Part shown: piece after piece, positions 39,324-48,295 of the stretch
How positions within the stretch are numbered: position 1 is the first letter of the stretch
Layout: each line of letters opens with the position of its first letter
NCBI RefSeq assembly: GCF_000422545.1
Contig: NZ_AULZ01000021.1
Coordinates: forward strand, 1 to 64,000
Length of the DNA: 64,000 nt
Reading direction: 5' to 3'
Source: Desulfocurvibacter africanus subsp. africanus DSM 2603
GTDB lineage: Bacteria > Desulfobacterota > Desulfovibrionia > Desulfovibrionales > Desulfovibrionaceae
The notes under the pieces: generated by a model
The model's database searches: none
What the model was told of the DNA's origin: nothing
What the model saw: only the letters and a program-made list of their open reading frames with translations
Program-made: the position numbers and the translations under genes

Positions 39324-40481
39324 GTGGCTATAATGCTTAAGGAGCGGCCGATCATTATGCTCGGCCCTGAAAGGTCCGGCACTACATTGATCATGGCAAT
39401 GCTTGGCTGCCATCCCAGAATTGCAGTGCCTGAGGTCGTCTGGTACTACTCTCGCTTTCGTCCATACCTGCACACCTATGGCGATCTGTCCAAGAAGGAC
39501 AATTTCCATACCTTGGCCTCTGAGATGGTGCATGGCCTGAAAACCCCGTACTGGGGCATGAAGGTTAATCCCAGAACCATCGTGGACGAAATCGTGGCCA
39601 GCGCACGCGAGCAGAGCTTCGCCGGTCTCTATGCCGCCATGTTCGAACGCTATGCCAGGGAGACGGGCAACAAGCCGCGCTGGGGCGAAAAGACGCCTTA
39701 TAACCTATTCTTCGTCGGATCTATTCTTCAGGATTTCCCCAACGCTCAGTTCGTCTACATCACCCGCGATGGACGCGACGCCTCGGCGGACTACTTGGAG
39801 TCTTCATTCGGCCCCACGAACATCTACAGCGCGGCCAAGGTCTGGAAGATGTGCATGAACGCGGTCAAGCCCTGGCGCGAGAAGCTTAGGGCCGACCAGT
39901 GGTTCGACATCAGCTACGAGGAGCTCGTTCGCGAGCCCGAGAAGGTGCTGCGCGCCACCTGCGACTTCCTGGGCGAAGAATACAGCCCGCAGATGATGCA
40001 TTTCCACAGCTCCGACATCGGCAAGGCCCGCGGCAATACCGAGGACCACAAGCCTCTGGGCAGCCCGGTGAGCGACAAGTACATCGGCATCTACAAGGAT
40101 CTGCTCAGTCTGCGCGACCAGCGAATCTTCGCCGCCGTGGCCGGCAAGGAACTGGAGGAGGCCGGCTACGAACTTGATGTGAAGCCCGAGATGCCTCTGC
40201 CCGCGAAGATCGAGAAGTACGAAGAGTGGGACGGCCGCATCCGCGCCGCTACTCTGGACGGCCCCGAAGGCCATATCGTCTACGAGAGCTACAACGACTG
40301 GCTCATGGACCAACGTGAGGAGCGCAAGAAGAAGGGCCTGTGGACCGACGCCGATGTGCCGGCCGGAGTCTATCCCCTGGGCACGCCCGAGGAGGAGCTC
40401 ATTATGGGTCAGCGAGCCTGGCGCAAGTGGAAGACCCATTTCAGCATCAAGCGCGACTACAACGGCAAGCTGGCTCTGTAG
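39324..40481 (+). CDS. Sulfotransferase-family protein
   Basis: A 385-aa protein with the PAPS-binding 5'-PSB loop LGPERSGTTLIMAML near the N-terminus and a 3'-PB-like block ITRDGRDASADYLESS around residue 150. These are hallmarks of bacterial sulfotransferases, which move sulfate from PAPS to an alcohol or amine. The GTG at 39324 follows AGGAGG with 5-nt spacing, ruling out an upstream in-frame ATG. First gene of the sigma-54 operon. Acceptor unknown. The C-terminal 80 residues are charged and not typical of the domain. Confidence 0.85.
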   Translation: MAIMLKERPIIMLGPERSGTTLIMAMLGCHPRIAVPEVVWYYSRFRPYLHTYGDLSKKDNFHTLASEMVHGLKTPYWGMKVNPRTIVDEIVASAREQSFAGLYAAMFERYARETGNKPRWGEKTPYNLFFVGSILQDFPNAQFVYITRDGRDASADYLESSFGPTNIYSAAKVWKMCMNAVKPWREKLRADQWFDISYEELVREPEKVLRATCDFLGEEYSPQMMHFHSSDIGKARGNTEDHKPLGSPVSDKYIGIYKDLLSLRDQRIFAAVAGKELEEAGYELDVKPEMPLPAKIEKYEEWDGRIRAATLDGPEGHIVYESYNDWLMDQREERKKKGLWTDADVPAGVYPLGTPEEELIMGQRAWRKWKTHFSIKRDYNGKLAL

Positions 40482-40493
40482 GCCATCACTCCT

Positions 40494-40520
40494 GAGGCTG
40501 GCGGACGTCCCGCCAGCCTC
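40494..40520 (+). terminator. Hairpin between the sulfotransferase and SLC13 genes
   Basis: 11-bp perfect stem GAGGCTGGCGG/CCGCCAGCCTC with a 5-nt loop. Only a weak T-run follows, so it may be an attenuator or an mRNA-stability element that lowers downstream expression rather than a full stop. Confidence 0.55.
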
Positions 40521-40556
40521 CCTTCGCATCACCTACTCTGCAGGGGAGAGCGTGTC

Positions 40557-42062
40557 ATGAGGGAGAACGAGGTACAAAGCCAGCCCGGCAACGGCCGGAA
40601 CTGGCTGCACATCCTGCTCGGCCCGGCCATTTTTCTGGCCGTGCAGTTCATTCCATTCTTCGGTCCGCTGAACGCCCGCATGGGCTTCGGCATTCTGTTC
40701 TGGATGGTCTATTGGTGGGTCACCGTGGCGGTGGACATCAAGGTCACCTGCTTGGTGCCGCTCTTCGTAGTGGCCTTCCACGAGTACATGCCTCTAGTAA
40801 AGGTCCTGGAATCCTATGCGCACAAGGAATTTTTCCTGATCCTCGGCACGAGTATCGTGACCGTGGCCTGGGCTCGCTGGGGCTTCGCCAAGCGCATGGC
40901 CCTGCACTTCCTGCTGCGCTTCGGCAACGACACGCGTAAGCAGATGATCGGCTGGTTCCTGCTCACGGGCCTCATCAGCTTCGTCATGGGCAACACGCCC
41001 GTGGCGGCCATTTTCGCTCCCGTGGCCGTGGCCGCACTCATCTACGCCGGCTATGAGACCTTCGAGCAGCGCTGGAACAGCAACGCGGCCTCCAACGTGC
41101 TCATCGCCGTGGCCTGGGGCGCGTCCGTGGGCGGCATGGCCACGCCGCTGGGGGGCGGCCAGGCCGTGGTTACCCTGGGCATGCTCCAGAAGTATGTGGG
41201 CCACGAGATCTATTTCCTCGATTGGTCCCTGCGTATGATCCCGGTTTCGCTTGTCGTCATCGCGGCCATGTGCGCCTTCATGTGGCTGTTAATGAAGCCC
41301 GAGGTCCAGACCTTCAAGGGCGGCCGAGAGTTTTATCGCAAGGAGCTGGAGGCCATGGGTCCCTTCAGCTATGAGGAAAAAGTTTCTTGTTACGGCTTCC
41401 TGCTCATCGTGCTCCTGGCCCTGTTGCGGCCCGCCTATGTCGACATGGTCAAGGGACCGTTCTTCGCCTGGTTGCAACCCGGGCGCATGTTCTTCATCCT
41501 GGCCTTGGTGCTCTTCTTCATGCCCTCACGCCGCAAGTCGGGCGAAAACATCGTGTCCATCGACGCCCTGAAGAAGCACTTCCCCCTGGCCATATTGTTC
41601 ATCTGGCCGGCCTCCGTGGCCTTGGGCCGCATTCTCAACCAGACCGGCGCCAGCGCGGTAGTGGGCCAGTGGCTCGGCGGCGTGTTCGCCTCGGGCGGCG
41701 ACATCTCGGCCATCGTGGCCTTCAGCCTCGGCGGCAACGCCCTGTCCCAGGTCACCTCGGACACGGCCGCGGCAGGCGTCATGATCCCCATTGTCATTGA
41801 AGCCTTCAAGAACTGGGGCGGCATGGAATACGGTGCGGTGCCCTTCATCTGGTCCGTGGGCGCGGCCATCAGTTGGAGCTACGCCGTAGCATCGTCCACC
41901 GGCGCCCAGGGCATCGTGGCCGGCTTCGGCGCCAACCTCAAGCGCATGTTCGTCTATGGCATGATCGGCGGGGTAATCTCGGTTGTCGTGTCCACTCTCT
42001 ACTTCATCGTGACCATCGCGCTGCTCAAGTCCGATTTCTATCTACTGCCTCCCGGCCTCTAA
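40557..42062 (+). CDS. SLC13/DASS-family anion permease
   Basis: A 501-aa membrane protein with about 11-12 hydrophobic segments. Family-like blocks include MGNTPVAAIFAPVAVAALI and ATPLGGGQAVVTLGML in the first half, and a second pseudo-repeat SLGGNALSQVTSDTAAAG. SLC13-type carriers import dicarboxylates, sulfate or sulfonates with sodium. With a sulfotransferase before it and TauE/SafE after it, a sulfur-containing anion is a reasonable guess. AGGGGAGAG precedes the ATG. Confidence 0.82.
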   Translation: MRENEVQSQPGNGRNWLHILLGPAIFLAVQFIPFFGPLNARMGFGILFWMVYWWVTVAVDIKVTCLVPLFVVAFHEYMPLVKVLESYAHKEFFLILGTSIVTVAWARWGFAKRMALHFLLRFGNDTRKQMIGWFLLTGLISFVMGNTPVAAIFAPVAVAALIYAGYETFEQRWNSNAASNVLIAVAWGASVGGMATPLGGGQAVVTLGMLQKYVGHEIYFLDWSLRMIPVSLVVIAAMCAFMWLLMKPEVQTFKGGREFYRKELEAMGPFSYEEKVSCYGFLLIVLLALLRPAYVDMVKGPFFAWLQPGRMFFILALVLFFMPSRRKSGENIVSIDALKKHFPLAILFIWPASVALGRILNQTGASAVVGQWLGGVFASGGDISAIVAFSLGGNALSQVTSDTAAAGVMIPIVIEAFKNWGGMEYGAVPFIWSVGAAISWSYAVASSTGAQGIVAGFGANLKRMFVYGMIGGVISVVVSTLYFIVTIALLKSDFYLLPPGL

Positions 42063-42084
42063 CCTCACTCCCTCAACCCTAACC

Positions 42085-42111
42085 CCGGGCGGGCGCTATG
42101 TGCCCGCCCGG
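42085..42111 (+). terminator. GC-rich hairpin between the SLC13 and TauE/SafE genes
   Basis: Perfect 10-bp stem CCGGGCGGGC/GCCCGCCCGG with a 7-nt loop and no T-run. Probably a processing or stability element inside the operon. Confidence 0.5.
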
Positions 42112-42129
42112 AATAAAGAGAGACTCAGC

Positions 42130-42888
42130 ATGTCGATCCTTCTTCTGGCTCTCGTATCACTTATCGTAGGCACGCTCATCGGCTGTGTCGGCGTGGGCGG
42201 CATCCTGCTCATCCCGGCCCTGGCCGTTTTCTCGGGCCTGACCACGCATATGTCCATGGCCACTGCACTGTTCAGCTTCATCTTCACCGGCGTGGTCGGC
42301 ACATGGCTCTATCAGCGCAAGGGCAGTATCGACTGGGGCATCACCATCCCGGTCTGCCTGGGCGCGGTGTTCTTCGGCTACCTGGGGGCCATGGTTAATT
42401 CGCATATGAATGCCGTCTATCTGAACATCGCCCTGGCCTGCATCATCATCTTCGCCGGCATTTACACGTACCGGCCGTACACTGGCAAAGGCCTTATGGC
42501 CGCCGAGGGCGGCACGAGAGGAAAGCGCCTGGCGCTGTTCACAATCGGCGCCGCCGTGGGTTTCGGCTCGGGCCTGACTGGCGTGGGTGGTCCTGTGCTG
42601 TCCGTGCCCATGATGGTCATACTCGGCTTCGCCCCCCTGACCGCCATCGCCACGAGCCAAGTCATCCAGATCGTGGCAGCGGTTTCCGGAACTATCGGCA
42701 ACCTCAAGTTCGGCGGTATCGATTTCACGACGGGCATGTGGGTCACGGCCGTGGAGCTCGTCGGCGTAGCCATCGGCGCGTACATCGCGCACTGTTCCGG
42801 CGCCAAACGCTTGCGGACCATCGTGGCCGTGGTGTGCATCGTCGTCGGAGGATTTATTCTTTTAAAGTCGCTGATAGCGCTAGCTTGA
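42130..42888 (+). CDS. TauE/SafE-family sulfite/sulfonate exporter-like permease
   Basis: A 252-aa membrane protein with about eight helices arranged as two repeats: GTLIGCVGVGGILLIPAL near the N-terminus and GFGSGLTGVGGPVLSVPMM in the middle. This is the TauE/SafE/TSUP signature. Members move sulfite, sulfoacetate or related sulfur anions. The ATG at 42130 follows AAGAGAG. Third gene behind the -24/-12 promoter; its product would complement a permease that imports a sulfur-containing substrate. Confidence 0.87.
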   Translation: MSILLLALVSLIVGTLIGCVGVGGILLIPALAVFSGLTTHMSMATALFSFIFTGVVGTWLYQRKGSIDWGITIPVCLGAVFFGYLGAMVNSHMNAVYLNIALACIIIFAGIYTYRPYTGKGLMAAEGGTRGKRLALFTIGAAVGFGSGLTGVGGPVLSVPMMVILGFAPLTAIATSQVIQIVAAVSGTIGNLKFGGIDFTTGMWVTAVELVGVAIGAYIAHCSGAKRLRTIVAVVCIVVGGFILLKSLIALA

Positions 42889-42903
42889 GCAAACATTGCT
42901 GGA

Positions 42904-42942
42904 CCGGCGGCGCTTAGTCGAGAATCATGACTCTGCCGCCGG
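42904..42942 (+). terminator. Hairpin at the end of the permease operon
   Basis: 8-bp outer stem CCGGCGGC/GCCGCCGG with an inner AGTC/GACT pair. C-rich sequence follows, so it is not a classical terminator. It lies 15 nt past the TauE/SafE stop and 160 nt before the activator gene. Confidence 0.45.
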
Positions 42943-43101
42943 CCCCCTCATCCGATTCCGCAAGGGTGGAAACACCCCCGTGGAGAGAGGGGCGCTCCTT
43001 TCTTGCTTTCTCTGGCGCTTCATATGCTTGCCAGCCTCAAGAAGGGTGATTATTGCCAGGGCGTCCGGGCAATTCCTTCCCCGGGCAGGAGGAATTCCCA
43101 T

Positions 43102-45030
43102 ATGCCCGGCTTCAAGCCCTTCAAATTCGCTTTTGTCTCCAGCTCAGAACAAATCGCCCGCACGGTAAAGGCCTTCGAGGACCCGGAGCTGGAGCATATC
43201 GAGATTCGGCTGTCCAGTATGGAAGAGGCTCTGCCAGTGGCTAGAAAGTGCCTGGCCGACGGTGTGGAAGTTGTGTTTGGCGGTGGGGCCACTGGGCGGC
43301 TCCTGCGCGAGCAGCTCAGACTGCCCGTGGTGACGATCGCGCGCAGGGATATCGATGTGATTCGAGCGCTCCTGCTTGCCAGGGAACGCTCCCGGAAGAT
43401 CGGGTTGACGAGCTTCGGCGGATCGGTTTCGGGCGTTGAGATTATGGCCGAAATCTTGGACGTGGATGTGCGTAAATTGGAGTTCCGCTCCACACCCGAA
43501 CTGGTGGCATGCATCACACGCGCCGTGGAGGACGGTTATTCTTGTATCGTGGGCGGCGGCATCTGCAAGACGATCGCCGATTCCGTGGGCGGAAAGGGTT
43601 TTGTGGTCGTGCCCGGAGATCGTGTCATCCAGCAGGCCTTGGATGAGGCGCGTGTCATCGCCGCGTCCCAGCGACGCAATCAGCAAGAGGCCGAACGGCT
43701 GCGGGTCATTCTGCACTCGGTCAAGGAAGGCGTCGTGGGGATCGACTCCAACGGGAAGATCGATCTCATGAACCCCGTAGCTGCTGAGATGCTGCGCCTG
43801 GACGCCGAGAAGGTTCTGCACGGGCCCATACCGGAGGCTTTACGCACAGCCGGTCTGCACAGGGTTCTAGAGAGCGGCGAGGCCGAGGTGGACCAGTTCC
43901 GGCGCGTGGGCGGCGTGGACCTGGTCATCAGCGCCATGCCGTTCAGTGTTTCCGAGGACACGCGGGCCGTGGTGGCTACCTTCACACGGGCCTCGCGCAT
44001 CCAGGATCTGGATCGCAAGCTAAAGGAACGCTTATATTCCAAGGGGTTCGTGGCGCGCTACCGCATGGGCGATCTCAAGGGTTCCTGCGAGGCCCTGGTT
44101 AAGCTGCGTGACAAGGCCACCCAATATGCGGCCACGGATGCGGCCATCCTCATCCAGGGCGAGACAGGTACGGGCAAAGAGATCCTGGCACAGGGCATCC
44201 ATGCGGCAAGCCCCAGAAGAGACAAACCTTTCGTGGCCGTGAACTGCTCCGCGCTGCCCGAGTCCCTGCTGGAGAGCGAGCTCTTCGGCTATGAGGAGGG
44301 CGCGTTCACCGGCGCCAAGCGGGGCGGCAAGCAGGGGTTGTTCGAACTGGCCGCGGGCGGGACATTGTTCCTGGACGAGTTGGCCGACATCGCGCCGAGC
44401 CTTCAGGTGCGCCTGCTGCGCGCAATCGAGGAGAAGGAGATCATGCGCGTGGGCGGCGACAGGATCATTCCCGTCGATGTGCGCATCGTCGCCTCGACCT
44501 ACAAGGACCTGGCCCAGGAAGCCAGGGGTGGCCAATTCAGGGCGGATCTCTATTTCCGCATTGCTACGCTCAAGTTGCACAGCGTACCTCTGCGCGAGCG
44601 AATCAAGGATATACCAGCCCTTTTAGAGTCCCTGCTCGCACGCTACCACATCCCCGAGACCCTCTTGCCCCTGCCGCTCTCAGCGGCTGTCCTGTCCCGC
44701 ATGGCCACCCATTCCTGGCCGGGCAACGTGCGTGAGTTGGACTCGTTGGCGCAACGCTATGCCGCCCTGGCCGGAATGGCTGATGGCGATGGTCAGGCTC
44801 TGTTGCTGGAGATCATGGAAGAGTTGGCCCTGGAGGCCATGCCGGCATGCGCCGGGAAGCCAACCCGGCTGGTCGTGGATTACGGAGTGTCGCTCAAGGA
44901 ACGCATGCGCGAGCACGAGCAGGATATCATCGCCGAGATCCTTCGGCAAACCGGCGACAACAAGGCCGAGGCCGCCAGGCAACTGGGCGTGAGCGTCAAC
45001 ACCTTGTGGCGCAAGCTGCGGGGGGATTAA
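43102..45030 (+). CDS. Sigma-54-dependent activator with PrpR-N sensor and PAS domains
   Basis: About 642 aa. The N-terminal 190 residues match the PrpR-N type ligand domain (EVVFGGGATGRLLREQL, KIGLTSFGGSVSGVEIM, SCIVGGGICKTIADSVG). A PAS domain follows (about 200-300), then an AAA+ domain with GETGTGKE and the sigma-54 contact motif GAFTGA, and a C-terminal Fis-like helix-turn-helix (NKAEAARQLGVSVNTLWRKL). It is directly regulated by small molecules, not by phosphorylation. AGGAGG at 43087-43092 decides the ATG. It is the best candidate regulator of the -24/-12 promoter at the head of this cluster. A bidirectional terminator follows. Confidence 0.9.
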   Translation: MPGFKPFKFAFVSSSEQIARTVKAFEDPELEHIEIRLSSMEEALPVARKCLADGVEVVFGGGATGRLLREQLRLPVVTIARRDIDVIRALLLARERSRKIGLTSFGGSVSGVEIMAEILDVDVRKLEFRSTPELVACITRAVEDGYSCIVGGGICKTIADSVGGKGFVVVPGDRVIQQALDEARVIAASQRRNQQEAERLRVILHSVKEGVVGIDSNGKIDLMNPVAAEMLRLDAEKVLHGPIPEALRTAGLHRVLESGEAEVDQFRRVGGVDLVISAMPFSVSEDTRAVVATFTRASRIQDLDRKLKERLYSKGFVARYRMGDLKGSCEALVKLRDKATQYAATDAAILIQGETGTGKEILAQGIHAASPRRDKPFVAVNCSALPESLLESELFGYEEGAFTGAKRGGKQGLFELAAGGTLFLDELADIAPSLQVRLLRAIEEKEIMRVGGDRIIPVDVRIVASTYKDLAQEARGGQFRADLYFRIATLKLHSVPLRERIKDIPALLESLLARYHIPETLLPLPLSAAVLSRMATHSWPGNVRELDSLAQRYAALAGMADGDGQALLLEIMEELALEAMPACAGKPTRLVVDYGVSLKERMREHEQDIIAEILRQTGDNKAEAARQLGVSVNTLWRKLRGD

Positions 45031-45132
45031 CCACGGCTGCTCCGAGCCACATGTCGCTTGAACTCAAGCGGATCATCGGGGAGTTGCGGAAGGCCTGAAG
45101 CGGAGGGATAGCCTGCTGGCATCCTGTTTTTG

Positions 45133-45164
45133 AAAAGCTCCATCCAGACAAGGATGGAGCTTTT
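45133..45164 (+). terminator. Intrinsic terminator after the PrpR-type activator
   Basis: 13-bp perfect stem AAAAGCTCCATCC/GGATGGAGCTTTT with a 6-nt loop, U-run on both strands. It lies 103 nt past the activator stop. The rest of 45031-45357 has no gene. Confidence 0.93.
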
Positions 45165-45357
45165 CGCGTGCAGGCCAACCTCTCGACTACACGTCGCCCT
45201 TGGCGTACGAACTGTGCTCGGCAGTAATGTGAAGAACCAAGCAGACCACGCTCTAACTCATGTCGGAAGCGGACGGATGGCTGGTGATAGCGCCGGAAAG
45301 CTTGACGTTTCTTTGCCAAGTCAGAAATTTAGCGAACCTTAATTTCGGGTGATCAGC

Positions 45358-46197
45358 ATGCAGAATAAGCAGATTATCATATCGGCGCCTGGCAAATCGG
45401 TGTTGATGTCGAATTCTCTCCCCCTGGTATTCATCGCCGGTCCCTGCGCCATGGAAGGTCGGGATTTCGCCCTGCGTACGGCCCTTGAGCTCCGGGAAAT
45501 TTTCGAGGCCGCCGGTGTGGATTTCATTTACAAATCCTCCTTCGACAAGGCCAACAGGACCTCTTCAGGCTCTTTTCGCGGCGTGGGCATGGACGAAGGC
45601 CTGGATATTCTTGCCGAGGTGCGTGAGAAGGCCGGCGTGCCCGTGATCACGGACGTGCATAGCCCCGAGCAGGCCGCGCCCGTGGCTGCGGTAGTCGACA
45701 TGCTGCAGACTCCGGCCTTTCTTTGCCGCCAGACCGATCTCATCCGCGCCGTGGCTGCCACCGGAAAACCCGTGAACATCAAGAAAGGTCAGTTCCTGGC
45801 GCCCTGGGACATGAAAAACGTGCTTTCCAAGGCCTTGGAAGAGGGCAATGAGCAGATCGCGCTTTGCGAGCGGGGAGCGAGCTTCGGCTATGGCAACCTC
45901 GTCGTGGACATGCGTTCGTTTGCAATCATGGCCGAGACCGGCCAGCCCGTCGTCTTCGACGTGACCCATTCGGTGCAGTTGCCGGGAGGCCTGGGTTCTA
46001 GCAGTGGCGGCCAGAGGCACTTCGTGCCCACGCTTGCGCGGGCCGGAGTGGCTGCCGGCGTGGCAGCCTTGTTCATGGAGGTGCACCCGGACCCGGACAA
46101 AGCTCCGTGCGACGGGCCGAACATGATTCCTTTCTCGGAGTTGCCAAAGCTGCTTCGGCTGCTCAAGGAAATGGACGCCCTGGCCAAGGGACTTTAG
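45358..46197 (+). CDS. kdsA: 3-deoxy-8-phosphooctulonate synthase (KDO-8-P synthase)
   Basis: Condenses arabinose-5-phosphate with phosphoenolpyruvate to KDO-8-phosphate in lipopolysaccharide core synthesis, so the cell has a Gram-negative outer membrane. 279 aa, normal length. Conserved blocks: [33 protein letters not shown], and [12 protein letters not shown]. The ATG at 45358 is preferred over a GTG three codons upstream. Its TAG stop is supplied by the first three bases of repeat copy 6. Confidence 0.96.
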   Translation: MQNKQIIISAPGKSVLMSNSLPLVFIAGPCAMEGRDFALRTALELREIFEAAGVDFIYKSSFDKANRTSSGSFRGVGMDEGLDILAEVREKAGVPVITDVHSPEQAAPVAAVVDMLQTPAFLCRQTDLIRAVAATGKPVNIKKGQFLAPWDMKNVLSKALEEGNEQIALCERGASFGYGNLVVDMRSFAIMAETGQPVVFDVTHSVQLPGGLGSSSGGQRHFVPTLARAGVAAGVAALFMEVHPDPDKAPCDGPNMIPFSELPKLLRLLKEMDALAKGL

Positions 46198-46322
46198 AGT
46201 AGATTGCTTTTAAGACGCCCGCTCCGGCGTTGACGGCGCAAGTGAATTGCGCCTACGCCTACGCGGCGGCAAGCCATGCCGACGCATGGCTTGCAGAGCA
46301 TTTTCAAAAGCAAAATGCTCTA
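46195..46322 (+). repeat. Inverted-end repeat element, copy 6
   Basis: 128-bp copy, left end TAGAGTAGATTGCTTTT, inner segment of the CTACGCCTACGCGGCGG form, both internal hairpins intact. It begins on the kdsA stop codon and ends 68 nt before the stop of the minus-strand TPR gene. Confidence 0.95.
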
Positions 46323-46390
46323 ATACTTGGTGGGGTGCAGGTGCTTGCGTAGGCAGTAGACGCAATCCGCAGGGCAGCTTTTCGGCTGCG

Positions 46391-47161
46391 TCAAGGCTGG
46401 AGCACGAAGAGCTGATCCTTGAGCAGTTCGAGATCCTCCTCGACCTCCGGGTGGCTGGCGGCGATGGCCTCGAACTTGCGCTCGGCTTCCTCCCAGTTGC
46501 CGCGTACTGCATCGGCGCTGGCCAGGGTGATCAGGGCATCGAGGTTGTCGGGATCGATCACGAGCATGCGGTTGGCGACCCGCTCCATGGCTTCGGCGTC
46601 CATGGCGTAAAGCGAGATGTTGGAGAGCATGGACAGCCCTTGGAGTTCGTCGGCTGGATAGGCGCGGATGTATTCCTCGGCGGTTCTGAGTGCGTCGTCC
46701 AAGCGGCCGGCCTCGATAAGGGCTGTAACGAGATAGTTGTAGCGTTCCTGGCTCGGCCCCCCCAGATCCATGGCAATGCGAAAGGCCGAGGCGGCCCGAT
46801 CGGGATCGAGCTGCAGCAGCCGTGTGATGCCGAGCAGGTGGTATGCATCTGCGCTTGGCAGGCTAGCGACCACTAGGCGCAAGTCTGCCTCAACCTCGTC
46901 AAGGAGCTCATAGCGCTCCTCGTTGTTCGGCAGGCTTCCCAGGAATTCCTCCCCGGGTGGTTCAGAGTTTCCGACTTCCGATGCGGGAGGGCCTGACGGG
47001 ATATGCACGACGCCTATACGTTCCAGCCGGGTGCGAGCCGTGGCGAGCAACGTGGCGGCCTCGTCGTCCGACAGAACACTCTGCTCCGGCTGGTCGGCAC
47101 AGAAGCCGTGAACGGCAACGCATAGCACAGCCAGAATAATCAAAGACTGGAACACGCGCAT
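46391..47161 (-). CDS. Exported TPR-repeat protein
   Basis: About 256 aa. Signal peptide MRVFQSLIILAVLCVAVHGF, then three to five tetratricopeptide-like repeats (ADAYHLLGITRLLQLDPDRA, YNYLVTALIEAGRLDDAL, ANRMLVIDPDNLDALITLA). Probably periplasmic scaffold protein. The ATG at 47161 has GAGGGTG 6 nt upstream and gives a proper signal peptide, unlike longer in-frame starts. It converges on kdsA across repeat copy 6. Confidence 0.8.
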   Translation of the reverse strand: MRVFQSLIILAVLCVAVHGFCADQPEQSVLSDDEAATLLATARTRLERIGVVHIPSGPPASEVGNSEPPGEEFLGSLPNNEERYELLDEVEADLRLVVASLPSADAYHLLGITRLLQLDPDRAASAFRIAMDLGGPSQERYNYLVTALIEAGRLDDALRTAEEYIRAYPADELQGLSMLSNISLYAMDAEAMERVANRMLVIDPDNLDALITLASADAVRGNWEEAERKFEAIAASHPEVEEDLELLKDQLFVLQP

Positions 47162-47509
47162 ACCACACCCTCGCAACGCTTTCCCAAAGACGATCTTGCC
47201 ATGGGAATTTTGCGGCCTGTCAGCGGTTATCTGTACGAATCCACAGGATATGCACAAAGAGAGCCAGGATAATGCATGCACTTTTGATGACTTGCAAGCC
47301 CGCTCGGTTTGCGGGAGATAATAGGCTGATCCATCGTTTCTACCGGCTGCCGTGCGTGTCGGACAGGAATCATGGATTACAGACCCTGGCTGTTTACATG
47401 AACCGGGTACGCCTGCCGGTGAGTATGGCGGTTGCAGGCTAGCGCTGGCTAAGGGTCTTGAGGTTGAGCTTCCGCAGGATGCATCCTGACATGCAGTGGC
47501 CGTTTGAGA
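47162..47509. other. Intergenic region between TPR and PilZ genes
   Basis: No gene, strong hairpin or recognisable regulatory element was found; it must hold the TPR gene promoter and the end of the PilZ transcript. Confidence 0.45.
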
Positions 47510-47923
47510 TCAGTGCCATCCCAGGCGCGTGGCCAAGCGAGTCAGGAAGGAGCTTTGCGGTGCGGATTGACTCGGGATCGTCAAGGCGCTCAGAAGCCGC
47601 TGAAATCCCGAGGGGCGGCCGAACAGCGGTATATCGAAGCGTAAGCCGCATGCTCGGCGATCGACCCAGACCATACGCACCCTGCGGCCGTCCAGGTGGT
47701 GTCCGAAACGGGGCATGCGGCTTCCTGACAAGGTGAAGATCGCGCCGGTCACAATCTTGGGAACGCCTTCATCCTCGGATTGACTGAGGCGGACGCCGCC
47801 CATGCCGATATCATGGATGAGCATATGCGTTGCGCCACCATGTTTGTCCAGCAGCGAACAGGCGCTCACGCCTTCCTGGAGGACGTCAAAGCGCTGCCAT
47901 TTCCTGCGTTCCCGCCACTGCAT
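47510..47923 (-). CDS. PilZ-domain protein (c-di-GMP receptor)
   Basis: A 137-aa protein made of one PilZ domain: the Arg-rich start RRKWQRF supplies the RxxxR-like motif and DIGMGGVRL stands for the D/NxSxxG motif, with Met in place of Ser. C-di-GMP binding is therefore likely but not certain. AGGAGG before the ATG. The diguanylate cyclase at 6.9 kb is a possible source of the ligand. Confidence 0.82.
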   Translation of the reverse strand: MQWRERRKWQRFDVLQEGVSACSLLDKHGGATHMLIHDIGMGGVRLSQSEDEGVPKIVTGAIFTLSGSRMPRFGHHLDGRRVRMVWVDRRACGLRFDIPLFGRPSGFQRLLSALTIPSQSAPQSSFLTRLATRLGWH

Positions 47924-48295
47924 AGACCCTCCTGAGGGTGTACTAGCCAGGATGCAGAGAGGAACGAGGAACCGTCAATGATTGTGGCAAAATCATTCCT
48001 TCGGCTGGCTCATGCGGCTGATGGAATACGGGTTCAACTTCAGCAGCCGGGCTGCCTTGCGATTCATGGCGATGAGTCGAAGCCGGCCAATTTGCGGCGG
48101 CCGAAAGCCCAAGGGGCGGCTCGTCAAAGTGGATTAGGGTCAACCCTCAGCAGGGTTATCGAGTCTTAAATCAGCCGTTTGCCATTGTTTGCCGCTTTGG
48201 CTATTGCAAACGGCTAACGGCGGATTCATTCCCATTTCCATACAGCGGCGGCCACGCAGCATGGCCATGCCATAGTCGAGGAGGCGGTGGACAAG
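47924..48295. other. purD leader/intergenic region
   Basis: No gene. A 10-bp perfect inverted repeat AGCCGTTTGC/GCAAACGGCT (48173-48182 and 48206-48215) lies 80 nt before the purD start, preceded by AACCCT/AGGGTT at 48142-48157. It could form a leader hairpin. Confidence 0.5.

Noticed and set aside
47223-47262. DnaA-box-like sequences hinting at a replication origin
   Set aside because: Only one or two degenerate matches, no AT-rich unwinding element and no dnaA/dnaN/gidA neighbours.
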